Part shown: positions 16,560-24,131 of the stretch, piece after piece
Numbering within the stretch: position 1 is the stretch's first letter
Layout: each line of letters starts with the position of its first letter
NCBI RefSeq assembly: GCF_007741535.1
Contig: NZ_CP036525.1
Coordinates: 1,922,001-1,986,000 of the forward strand
Source: Rubripirellula lacrimiformis
GTDB lineage: Bacteria; Planctomycetota; Planctomycetia; Pirellulales; Pirellulaceae
Length of the DNA stretch: 64,000 bases
Reading direction: 5' to 3'
The notes under the pieces: model-generated
Databases searched by the model: none
Seen by the model: the letters and a program-made list of their open reading frames with translations, nothing else
Told to the model about the DNA's origin: nothing
Position numbers and translations under genes: made by a program

Positions 16560-18533
16560 CGGATCTCCAGGAACACCACCTGCTCACCCCGCATCAGACG
16601 GGTGATTGTTTGCGGGTTTTGAGCGCAGCCTCTTTGCTTGAGACGCATTTCGGAGACTCCGGTGCAGTGTCAAGCCTCGTTTCGAATCGATTTCCAAGAT
16701 CTGGCGCGTACCGGTAGCGCAGTGATCTGTGTTGACTTGCCCTGAGGACTCTCTAAACCGCCAGGTTCGGCTGCAGGTCGTAGCCTAATTCAATGGCTCG
16801 GCGACGCAGGCTTGCCACCAGTTTGTCCTGAAATCGACTATTGTAAGCCTCCGCTCCGACGTCTTTATACGGCCTGCCTGTCTGGATCATCGTGTAGACA
16901 ATGATTGCCAATTTGCGAGCGATAGCTGTGATTGCACTGGCTGCGCCGTCGCGACCGCGCAGTCGCCGGCCGAAGGCGCCTAACGCGCACTTCGATTGAA
17001 TCAAGGTCTGTGCACAAACGCGAAATGTTTGCGCGACTCGATTGCTACTGCGATGGGTCGGGCTTTTGCCTTTCTTCTGCTTCTTGCCACCTGACTTGTT
17101 GGCTTCTGGGCAAAGACTCAGCCAACTAACGAAATGCTTCTCCGTCGGGAACGCATTCACATCAGTCCCAATCTCCGAAACGATCTGAAGAGCCGAATGA
17201 GCGCCAATGCCATCGATGCTGGTCAGGTCGACACCCAGCATTTGGTAAAGGATCGTGCGAGTGTCAAACTTCGGTTCGTTCGTTGTCTTGCTACGCTGTT
17301 TGGCGCGAGGCGGTTTGGCCAATGGTTGCCCGTCCGAATGGTCATCGAATTGTCGCATGTACGCTTCGATTTCAAGATCGACTTCGACGATCTTCTTGTG
17401 ATAGTAACGATACAAGTCCACGGCTTGGCGTAATGAGAAGAGGTGCTCGTCTCGCCAGTTGCCCTGCAGCGCCAAGGCAATCGTCGCTTCGTCGTTCTTG
17501 CATCTTTCGTTTCGCAGTTTGGCAAGCTGATGCGGATCACGTTCGCCTGCCAGAATGGCGTCGATAATCGCTGTACCCGTCGCACCGAGAATGTCGCTAA
17601 TCACTTCGGTGAGCTTCAAGTTCATCTGTTCCATTGCTTTCTGCATATGCTGGATGTGCTGAGCGGAACTCTTGACGAGCATCTCACGTTGCCGCATGTA
17701 GCTGCGCAGGACGATGATACGATCTGCGGGCCGAAACGATCCAGTGAGCAGTCCGAACGTGTGCAACGTTTGAATCCATTGGCTATCCAGAACGTCGGTC
17801 TTGCGACGAAACTTCTTGACTTGACTCGGCTCGACCAAGATCACTTCAAATCCGCGCCGCTCGAGGACTTCGAACAGCGGGATCCAGTAGACGCCGGTGG
17901 ATTCCATCGCGACTGTTTCGATTCGACAGTCGGCAAGCCAATCGGCAATCGCATCGAGATCCGCGGTGAAAGCTCCAAAGCTGCGGACCGGATTCTCCGA
18001 GTCACGATCTTTGGGTACGGCAACGAAGTGGACATTCGCTGCGATGTCGATACCCGCCGCATTCACGTTGACTTGCTTGAGCGATTCAATCGGCGGTGGC
18101 GCGTTGTCGACAGGCAGGCCAACACGTCGACTAGATCGCGGTTTTGCTGTCGTTCCGCGAAGCTGGAGAGGCTTCTTGTTGCCGCTGACACCTTGCTTGT
18201 TTTTGCGTTTCTTGCGTGACATAATGGAATCTCCTGAGCGCCAAACGTAAAGAAACTTGGGAAGAAGGCACGGACCGGGCGTACTCGACATATTGCTGTT
18301 TAGGTTCTCCAACGAGGTCGTGTTGAGATGCGTAAGCAAATCAAACTGCCATCAATGCCAACGTCAAGAGTCGAGCAGGGCCAAGATAACCAGCGGGCTA
18401 AACGCACCAATCCGCAGACGGCCTCCACGACCCGGTCCGTGCACTTTGATTTTCGCGAAACGAAACATCACTTGCAACTAAAAACCCAAACGCTGTTCCT
18501 CCAGAGCCACCCCGAAGCGCAGCGTTGCAAGTT
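16560..18533 (-). mobile_element. IS110-family insertion (approximate limits)
   Basis: The transposase gene at 16753-18222 is flanked by about 190 bases on its 3' side and 310 bases on its 5' side with no other gene. IS110 elements lack clear inverted repeats and duplications, so the edges cannot be set from one copy. The insertion separates cassette 11 from its likely attC. The 5' non-coding stretch (18223-18530) is where IS110 elements encode their guide (bridge) RNA. Confidence 0.65.
16753..18222 (-). CDS. IS110-family transposase (DEDD N-domain, transposase_20 C-domain)
   Basis: The start at 18222 is chosen because AGGAG lies eight bases upstream. The product begins MSRKKRKNKQ and has about 489 residues. 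The RuvC-like N-domain shows GIDIAANVHFVAVP (Asp), then METVAMESTGVYW-like residues (Glu in VAMESTGVYW) and KTDVLDSQW (Asp pair). The C-domain shows the helix-hairpin-helix LTSIDGIGAHSALQIVSEIG and the conserved FVSWLSLCP. Such enzymes integrate without duplications, guided by an RNA made from the element. Confidence 0.93.
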   Translation of the reverse strand: MSRKKRKNKQGVSGNKKPLQLRGTTAKPRSSRRVGLPVDNAPPPIESLKQVNVNAAGIDIAANVHFVAVPKDRDSENPVRSFGAFTADLDAIADWLADCRIETVAMESTGVYWIPLFEVLERRGFEVILVEPSQVKKFRRKTDVLDSQWIQTLHTFGLLTGSFRPADRIIVLRSYMRQREMLVKSSAQHIQHMQKAMEQMNLKLTEVISDILGATGTAIIDAILAGERDPHQLAKLRNERCKNDEATIALALQGNWRDEHLFSLRQAVDLYRYYHKKIVEVDLEIEAYMRQFDDHSDGQPLAKPPRAKQRSKTTNEPKFDTRTILYQMLGVDLTSIDGIGAHSALQIVSEIGTDVNAFPTEKHFVSWLSLCPEANKSGGKKQKKGKSPTHRSSNRVAQTFRVCAQTLIQSKCALGAFGRRLRGRDGAASAITAIARKLAIIVYTMIQTGRPYKDVGAEAYNSRFQDKLVASLRRRAIELGYDLQPNLAV

Positions 18534-18626
18534 TGATAACCACGCGATGATGACGGAGCGGCGGTGGTGACTTTGGTCGAAGTGGTTGATCAACTCCCGC
18601 CGCCCGCATATCGCAAACGTTCGCCG
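18534..18626 (+). repeat. attC-like site, probably of cassette 11
   Basis: R'' GATAAC (18535-18540) complements the leader GTTATC of cassette 11 at 16182. R' is GTTCGCCG (18619-18626). The arms CGCGATGATGACGGAGCGGCGG and CCGCCGCCCGCATATCGC pair with a few bulges. Confidence 0.85.
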
Positions 18627-18671
18627 ACTGACATAGTCTTGCTCTTCTTTAAACATTTCGAGGTGTTCACG

Positions 18672-18956
18672 ATGAAATCAACTGTTAGCGTTATTGCGAT
18701 CGTCCTCGCGGTTTGCGTCCTCGTCGTTTCTGTTGGTGGTGCGTCTGCCGATAGCGCGACGGTAAACACCGAACAAGTGACTGATCAAACGGCGAATGCT
18801 CACAATCCAACTGGTCGTTTTCAAATCTCCTCGTTTGCCACGGAGAAGAGTGGTTCCGGCGTCGGGTACTACGTCATCGACTCAACCACCGGTGAGATCT
18901 GGATGAACTACGGCGACAACAAACCAAGCAAGGTTTCTGAATCGCTGTTAAAATAG
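18672..18956 (+). CDS. Cassette 12: small secreted protein
   Basis: The ATG at 18672 gives a 94-residue protein with a clear signal peptide (MKSTVSVIAIVLAVCVLVVSVGGASA, cleavage near residue 26). The mature acidic domain of about 68 residues contains GRFQISSFATEKSGSGVGYYVIDSTTGEIW. This short beta-type 'YYVIDTTTGEVW' pattern recurs in small planctomycete secreted proteins of unknown role. An earlier start at 18564 would lie inside the preceding attC and is rejected. Confidence 0.8.
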   Translation: MKSTVSVIAIVLAVCVLVVSVGGASADSATVNTEQVTDQTANAHNPTGRFQISSFATEKSGSGVGYYVIDSTTGEIWMNYGDNKPSKVSESLLK

Positions 18957-18986
18957 CTCGGGGGCCACGCGTGTGGTCTCGAAATG

Positions 18987-19078
18987 CGGCGAACCATGGG
19001 TTGCAACGGCGGCCGCGAATTGACGTTTTTGAAGTGGTGAGTCGTTCGCGCGGCCCCGCTGAACCCTGCCGTTCGCCG
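18987..19078 (+). repeat. attC-like site of cassette 12
   Basis: R'' CGGCGAAC (18987-18994) complements the leader GTTCGCCG at 18619. R' is GTTCGCCG (19071-19078). The arms GGGTTGCAACGGCGGCCGCG and CGCGCGGCCCCGCTGAACCC pair with bulges. Confidence 0.9.
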
Positions 19079-19104
19079 ACTGATGTGCCAAGCCATTGCC
19101 GTCT

Positions 19105-19596
19105 ATGAAACGCTTTTCGTTACGAACACTTTTGATCACAACGGCCGTAATTGCGGTGCTCCTGGCACTGCCGACCCGCCGTGCCATTTTCCAGAAACGC
19201 GGACGCGCATGGGTGGCCTCTCAAAACGGCCATGTGAGTTTTTCGTACAAATACAATGCTCTGACAGATCAATGGGATCACAACGCTGCGCTTCCTGCAC
19301 CTGAATGGCTCATCAATACCCTCGGCATCGACTTCTTTGATACAGTGGATACGGTGGTGCTTGACAATATGACGGTAAAGGACCTGTCTCCGATTACGAA
19401 TCTGCAAAACCTTCGGCAACTTGCTGTCTATATCGACATCGACGACAGCCTTGACTTCTCGCCGCTAGCTGAACTACCGAAATTAGAGCTTGTATACCTC
19501 GACTACACCGGAATACGCGCCGCTCGACTCGCTAAACTACGCGAACTTCTTCCGGACGTCCGTGTCGACGCAACGAACCATCCACCGCCAGACTAA
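19105..19596 (+). CDS. Cassette 13: membrane-anchored protein with leucine-rich repeat-like tail
   Basis: The ATG at 19105 begins MKRFSLRTLLITTAVIAVLLAL, the basic plus hydrophobic start typical of planctomycete membrane-anchored proteins. Residues 90-150 contain repeats of the LRR kind (DLSPITNLQNLRQLAVY, DFSPLAELPKLELVYLDYTGI), indicating a short protein-binding face outside the membrane. The product has 163 residues, ending just before the attC-like site at 19599. Confidence 0.75.
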   Translation: MKRFSLRTLLITTAVIAVLLALPTRRAIFQKRGRAWVASQNGHVSFSYKYNALTDQWDHNAALPAPEWLINTLGIDFFDTVDTVVLDNMTVKDLSPITNLQNLRQLAVYIDIDDSLDFSPLAELPKLELVYLDYTGIRAARLAKLRELLPDVRVDATNHPPPD

Positions 19597-19598
19597 AG

Positions 19599-19618
19599 CG
19601 GCGAACCATCCGATGCAC
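19599..19618 (+). repeat. Left part of the attC-like site of cassette 13
   Basis: R'' CGGCGAAC (19599-19606) complements the leader GTTCGCCG at 19071, followed by CATCCGATGCAC. A group II intron interrupts the stem here. The right part is 21691-21758. Confidence 0.85.
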
Positions 19619-20046
19619 GTGCGGACTGGCAAGGTCTGATTGACTAGCGGGTGGGAATCCCGTCTGGGTAAGCGTTAGCCGCGCGCCCAGTATCGAGTGT
19701 TGCAGGCTTCGTATAGGCACCATGAGCTGAAGTCGAAGTTTGAAGCGTACACAGAAAGGTAATGAGGATGAAGCGCTCGTAGGTGGCCCTGCGACGTTGA
19801 ATGGATTTTAGCCCCGAAATTTGGTAACTGTTGGATCCTGCCCAAGGTTTGTGCATCCCTGAAGGCAACATCGCTTGCAGCGTCATTCGGCGAGCAGCAA
19901 GCGGAGACCCGGGGTCGGCGGCCCATTCGCATTACACATCAAGCCAATCAGGCAACCAGTGAGACCCTGAAGTTCTTGATCGAACCCAAGCATTCCAACT
20001 TGGCCGATCGAGTATGTCCTAGAAGTGGAATAAGCGACGAAGACAA

Positions 20047-21525
20047 ATGAGATTCAGGGAGTCGGATGACCGAATAGTACCGCAGAAGCTTGAAGTCCAA
20101 TCAGGTGGAATGAAGCCGGGTAATGCTGGCGAAGGGAAGGCGGTCAGGCCAACACGCGTCCAAGACGCCGAATCGCCCACACTCAGTGGCGGGAGTACGG
20201 TTCTGGATCGTCTTGAACGCATCACCGAAAGAGCGAAAACGCACCCCGAAGAGGTTTTTAGTAATCTCTTTTCGCTGCTCAATTACGAGCTGCTGTGGTA
20301 TGCGTTTCGCCGACTGAAGCGAGGGAAAGTGCCGGGGGTCGATGGCGTGACGGTGGAAGATTACGAGGAGGATCTGGAGGGCAACCTTCGTGGCCTGCTC
20401 GATCGACTTCATCGTGGCAGCTATCGCCCGAACCCAAGCTTGCGAAAGAACATCCCGAAAGGGAATGGGAAAACGCGACCTCTGGGGATCGCTTGCGTGG
20501 AAGACAAACTCGTCCAACGGGCGATGGTGATGGTCCTCGAGCGGATCTACGAAGTCGACTTTTACGACTTCTCGTATGGGTTCCGTCCGCAGCGATCATG
20601 CCACCAAGCGTTGTCGGCACTCGGTCAAAGCATCGCGACCGAGAAAGTGAACTGGATCAGTGACGCAGACATCGAAGGTTTCTTCGACAACGTGTGTCAC
20701 GAGAGCCTCTTGGAACTGTTGCAAGTTCGCATCAGCGATCCCAAGCTGCTCGCTCTGGTAAAACGGTTTCTCAAAGCAGGTGTGATGATCGAAGGCAAAC
20801 TGGAAGCAACCGAGGAGGGCGTTCCACAAGGTTCGAGCCTCTCTCCGCTGCTTGCGAACGTGTACCTGCATCACGTGTTGGACGATTGGTTCGAACGTGA
20901 AGTGAAGCCACGACTGCAAGGACAAGCGACTCTGATTCGGTATGCGGATGACTTCATCTGCTGTTTTGGATTGGAATCGGATGCGCGGAGATACCAAGCG
21001 GTCCTGCCGAAACGACTTGCCCGGTATTCGCTGTCAGTCGCCCAGGAGAAGACAAAGTTGCTCCGATTCGGTCGTTTTGCCCAGCGTGATTCCAAACGCT
21101 GGGGCGAAGGTCCTCCGGGAACTTTTGACTTCCTGGGATTCACTCATTACTGCGGGCGCAGCCGCGCTGGAAAGTTCAAGCTGAAACGGAAGACGTCGGG
21201 GAAGAAGTATCGGCAGAAGGTCGTGGAACTGCGTCGCTGGTTCAAGAGTCAGTTGGACGTTCCGATCGGCGAGATGTGGCAGATCCTTAACGCGAAGCTT
21301 CGCGGTCACTACCAGTACTACGGTATCAATGACAATTGGCCGATGCTGATGGCGTACCGCAACAAGGCCCGCGTGCTGGTCAAGCGTCACCTCAGTCGTC
21401 GGAGCCAGAACAGCTACGTGAACTGGACGCACCTGGATCGTCTGTGCGAGCGACATCCCTTGTCGAATCCGCGGAAGCTCACGGACCTGATCGCGATGTC
21501 TCGTGCGTCGGTGAGTGCTGTGTGA
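20047..21525 (+). CDS. ltrA: Group II intron reverse transcriptase/maturase
   Basis: The 492-residue protein carries reverse transcriptase blocks in order: RPLGIACVEDKLVQRAM (near 143), YGFRPQRSCHQAL (near 180), DADIEGFFDNV (near 208), GVPQGSSLSPLLANVYLH (near 257) and the catalytic YADD (near 302). A maturase (thumb/X) domain follows from about residue 370 (WQILNAKLRGHYQYYGI, LSRRSQNSYVNW). No HNH endonuclease domain is present, so mobility would use single-stranded or replicating targets. The start may instead be Met at 20110. Confidence 0.93.
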   Translation: MRFRESDDRIVPQKLEVQSGGMKPGNAGEGKAVRPTRVQDAESPTLSGGSTVLDRLERITERAKTHPEEVFSNLFSLLNYELLWYAFRRLKRGKVPGVDGVTVEDYEEDLEGNLRGLLDRLHRGSYRPNPSLRKNIPKGNGKTRPLGIACVEDKLVQRAMVMVLERIYEVDFYDFSYGFRPQRSCHQALSALGQSIATEKVNWISDADIEGFFDNVCHESLLELLQVRISDPKLLALVKRFLKAGVMIEGKLEATEEGVPQGSSLSPLLANVYLHHVLDDWFEREVKPRLQGQATLIRYADDFICCFGLESDARRYQAVLPKRLARYSLSVAQEKTKLLRFGRFAQRDSKRWGEGPPGTFDFLGFTHYCGRSRAGKFKLKRKTSGKKYRQKVVELRRWFKSQLDVPIGEMWQILNAKLRGHYQYYGINDNWPMLMAYRNKARVLVKRHLSRRSQNSYVNWTHLDRLCERHPLSNPRKLTDLIAMSRASVSAV

Positions 21526-21539
21526 GAGGTGTTGGTTGG

Positions 21540-21573
21540 GAGCCGGATGCTAGAAAGTGGCACGTCCGGATCT
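21540..21573 (+). ncRNA. Group II intron domain V
   Basis: GAGCCGGATGC, a GAAA tetraloop-type turn and GCACGTCCGGATC form the conserved catalytic hairpin that follows the reverse transcriptase gene in group II introns. The AGC triad is near its 5' side. It sits 15 bases after the stop codon of the maturase. Confidence 0.85.
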
Positions 21574-21690
21574 GAGAGGGGCCGAGGGTCAATGCGGCAT
21601 GGTTAGAATATTGTGACACCACCACAGGAAACCGGTGGCAAACAGGGAACACAAACCCTAACCTAAACCAAAGAGACCTCGGTCTACTCG

Positions 21691-21758
21691 CCCCGAGTCG
21701 CCGAGCCGGGCGTTTTAACAATGGAAGATCTCTCGCGGCGACCGGGTGATCGGTAACG
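21691..21758 (+). repeat. Right part of the attC-like site of cassette 13
   Basis: CCCCGAGTCGCCGAG, a loop (gttttaacaatgg) and CGCGGCGACCGGGTGATCGGTAACG complete the palindrome begun at 19599. It ends at G21758, where the next lineage B element starts with TTGAACTT. Confidence 0.85.
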
Positions 21759-22985
21759 TTGAACTTAATCGAGTGGGCTCCGGTGCAGTGGGGAGTAGCG
21801 TCGTGTTTGTTGGCGGTGGTTGACGTGGTGGCACGCATCCATGCGTGAAGGTGAGTTGGCATCCATGCCAACTTGATTCAGCTGTGTGATCGTCGCGTTT
21901 TCTTGGCGCACGTGTGTCGTGCCCGCTGCCATCTGGTCTCGGTGGCGTCCTGCGGACGCTGTCGGTCGGCGGCCGTGCCGGAAGGTTGCCTGCTGATTCT
22001 CTTGTTGGTCGCGGGCGGTGTTTCTGGTCGATCGAGAAGTCTTCGGGCACAGGTTCGGTTGTGGCGAACGTTACGGTTGAATGGGGCTTGCGCTTTTGGG
22101 ATCTGCAAGCACTGTGGAACGCTTCCGCACTCCGATTTCTCGGCGTGCAACGTTCCAATCCTGCTTTCAGGCATGCACCATGACTCCCCACCAAAAGCAT
22201 CCCTGCGAACTCACTCGGCGGATGGCCGAGGACATGATCATTCGCAACTTGGCCCAGTCCACGATCGACGCCTACACCTATCACGCTCGACGCTTCGCTG
22301 CTTTCATCGCCAACCGCTGGGCCGAGCAGCCGTCGAAGACGTTAGAACCTTCCAGCTTTACCTGATCCAACAAAAGAAGGTCGCCTACAGCACCTTCAAC
22401 CAAGCGGTCTGCACGCTACGGTTTCTCTACCAAGATCGTTGCCGCGAGCAGCTGGAGGCAGTGGAGGGATGGCGACTTGAAGAACCATCAGCTGACTCGT
22501 CCAAGGAAGCGTTCGCCCAGTCGCCAGACCAAGTGTGCGAGCACTGCGGCAGCGACCGGATAGAACTGATCCAAGATACGCCGAAGCCTTCATGGGCAGA
22601 GATCTTTTGGCGAGAGGACGATCGCTGCCCGGGGTGGTACGCCGACCGGCAACGGGAGTCGCATCGTCGTCTCTGGACGGCCAGCTACGGTACCGATTTT
22701 TACGATTGGTACGTGGAAACCCAGGTAGAAAGTGCAGAGGGAATCGAGCGGGAGCCAATCGCCATGGTTCAGTTGCCGCTGGCAGGATTTACGGGCGATT
22801 TCGGCTACCCCCAGTCGTATCTGGTAGACTCATTCTGACAGACCGGTCGTCTCGGCCTGCGTCCGCTGTGCTGCCACCAGTGCGGCGACAAAGTTCAACG
22901 CACGATCTATCCGTCAGCCAGGCGGCAACCCCAACATGCAACACTGGGGTCTTTCACGCCTGGCCGAAGGATAGATCGCAATTCG
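21758..22985 (+). mobile_element. Deletion derivative of a lineage B HUH element, copy 2
   Basis: It is nearly identical to 14954-16182, with the same 5' end (GTTGAACTTAATCGAG) and the same terminal palindrome with AAGTTCAAC (near 22891). It is bordered by G^TT boxes of two cassettes (AACG|TTGAAC and TTCG|TTCTGC). Two near-identical copies in different cassette junctions show recent spread in one array. Confidence 0.88.
22180..22838 (+). pseudogene. Recombinase/TnpA fusion gene with a one-base deletion
   Basis: This is the copy of the fusion gene at 15376-16035. One G is missing near 22313 (GCCAACCGCTGGG against GCCAAGCCGCTGGG), which shifts the frame after residue 44 and stops early at 22365. 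The rest of the frame to 22838 remains intact, so the loss is recent. Confidence 0.85.
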
Positions 22986-22997
22986 TTCTGCTACTGA

Positions 22998-23402
22998 ATG
23001 GAGTCGACTTTGCGATACATCGCCATTGCGTTGTTGGTTCTGCCTTTTGCCAGTTGCCGTTCGATTTCGCAGTCGCGGCTTCGTGCCGACAATCAGGATG
23101 AGATGCTGACGGCCGTACGTACCGTGGTTCCGATTGGCACTTCAATTGGCGCTGCTAGAGCGCAAATGGAGCATTCTGGGTTTGACTGCAAAGTCATAGA
23201 GAACGGATCGTTTTCCGAAGACCCGGGATTCATTGGAAGTGATCGTGAATATCGCAACGTCGACAATGCGAACTTTCTTGAGTGTCGACGCAATGAAAGT
23301 GCCGGTCTATTGGTTAGTCACCTTTGGACTGTCGCGATCGTATACGATGATGACGATACTGTTTCTGATGTGCTGGTGCTGCACCGCATGGAAGGTCCGT
23401 AA
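22998..23402 (+). CDS. Cassette 14: putative lipoprotein
   Basis: The 134-residue product begins MESTLRYIAIALLVLPFASC, with a hydrophobic core and a lipobox-like FASC (Cys 20), so it is probably a lipoprotein. The mature part contains TVVPIGTSIGAARAQMEHSGFDC, the short motif seen in small planctomycete proteins with a 'P.G.s...a...le..Gf.C' pattern, and an acidic tail (YDDDDTVSDVLV). ATG 22998 lies 12 bases after the cassette boundary. Confidence 0.75.
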   Translation: MESTLRYIAIALLVLPFASCRSISQSRLRADNQDEMLTAVRTVVPIGTSIGAARAQMEHSGFDCKVIENGSFSEDPGFIGSDREYRNVDNANFLECRRNESAGLLVSHLWTVAIVYDDDDTVSDVLVLHRMEGP

Positions 23403-23416
23403 GTAACGCACACGAA

Positions 23417-23506
23417 GCAGAACAATGTCGTGCAACGGAGCACGGCATAGGGCGTTTACAAATGGAGACCACATTGGCCGTGCCTGCTGACGTCCAGCGT
23501 TCGCCG
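23417..23506 (+). repeat. attC-like site of cassette 14
   Basis: R'' GCAGAAC (23417-23423) is the exact complement of the leader GTTCTGC at 22985. R' is GTTCGCCG (23499-23506). The arms TGTCGTGCAACGGAGCACGGC and GCCGTGCCTGCTGACGTCCA pair with bulges. Confidence 0.9.
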
Positions 23507-23610
23507 ACTGAAGTAGTTCGTCGGCTTCGGTATTCACGCGATTGCCGCGAATCTGGACCGATCCTCTGCGTTGAAGTAAAATGGTCAGTTCCTACCGCCA
23601 CAGGTGACAT

Positions 23611-23835
23611 ATGACTGTCGAACAAGCCATTTCTGATATTGCATCCCTCTCATTGGAGGAGCAACTGCTGGTCGTGCAAGCAATTTGGGACCGCATGCCG
23701 CAAGACGCCGGTACATCACTGACTGACCAGCAACGCGCTGAACTCGACCGACGCTTAGCGAGCTACCAGGCAAATCCCGATTCCGCGCTGACCGAATCGC
23801 AACTACGTAAGCAAATCCGTGATTCCCGATCGTGA
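23611..23835 (+). CDS. Cassette 15: antitoxin of the addiction-module component family
   Basis: The 74-residue acidic helical protein MTVEQAISDIASLSLEEQLLVVQAIWDRM matches the family of putative addiction-module antidotes (CHP02574 type), including the conserved 'L...E...L...IWDS' helix and the C-terminal helix that wraps the toxin. AGGTG lies 7 bases before the ATG. The stop TGA overlaps the toxin ATG (TGATG). A TA pair in a cassette normally has its own promoter; the 111-base leader (23500-23610) has room for one (TAAAAT at 23577). Confidence 0.85.
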   Translation: MTVEQAISDIASLSLEEQLLVVQAIWDRMPQDAGTSLTDQQRAELDRRLASYQANPDSALTESQLRKQIRDSRS

Positions 23836-24131
23836 TGGATGTCCGTTACGCTAAGGAAGTTCGCGACGATTTGCTCGTTTCGATGGCTTGGCTGGATGAA
23901 CGTTGCGTTGGACTGGGCGACGAATTGGAAACGGAATTCTATGCTGCAGTATCGGTCGTCCAGGAACGACCATACTCGTTCGCTTCGGATCATACTGGAT
24001 ATCGACCCAGCCGACTTCGTCGATTCACCGCCGTCCTCTACTATCGAATTGAATCTGACATCATTGTCGTGATGGGATTGTTCGTCGGTGGTCGTGATGT
24101 GTCTCGACTTCAAGATCGCGGGGAACCATGA
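23835..24131 (+). CDS. Cassette 15: RelE/ParE-type toxin
   Basis: The 98-residue product has the ParE/RelE fold pattern: an N-terminal strand (VRYAKEVRDDLLVSMAWLDE), a helix pair with ELETEFYAAVSVVQERP, then RPSRLRRFTAVLYYRIESDIIVVMGLFVGGRDVSRL. The R..RF...LYY..E..I.V..v.H-like core is characteristic. It probably inhibits gyrase (ParE) or cleaves mRNA (RelE); the sequence does not decide. A toxin-antitoxin pair as the last cassette stabilises the array against deletion. Confidence 0.85.
   Translation: MDVRYAKEVRDDLLVSMAWLDERCVGLGDELETEFYAAVSVVQERPYSFASDHTGYRPSRLRRFTAVLYYRIESDIIVVMGLFVGGRDVSRLQDRGEP

Larger units (their letters stand above)
19619..21690 (+). mobile_element. Group II intron inserted in an attC-like stem
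   Basis: The 5' end GTGCGGACTGGCAAGG fits the group II GUGYG rule. An intron-encoded reverse transcriptase is at 20047-21525 and a recognisable domain V follows at 21540. The 3' end is placed by restoring the palindrome: GATGCAC joined to CCCCGAGTCGCCG pairs with CGGCGACCGGGTGATC. A boundary at 21687 (ending AC) is also possible. Splicing would regenerate the attC sequence in RNA. Confidence 0.85.

Noticed and set aside
17443-18219. 258-codon open frame on the plus strand opposite the IS110 transposase
   Set aside because: It is the antisense shadow of a well-supported transposase gene and has no recognisable motif or ribosome-binding site.
18564-18671. Upstream extension of the secreted cassette 12 protein
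   Set aside because: It would start inside the preceding attC palindrome and hide an excellent signal peptide that begins at 18672.
541-23506. Regularly spaced repeats as a CRISPR array
   Set aside because: The units are about 90-bp imperfect palindromes separated by whole genes of 400-1500 bp, with cassette-type core boxes; no short identical repeats with 30-40 base spacers and no cas genes are present.
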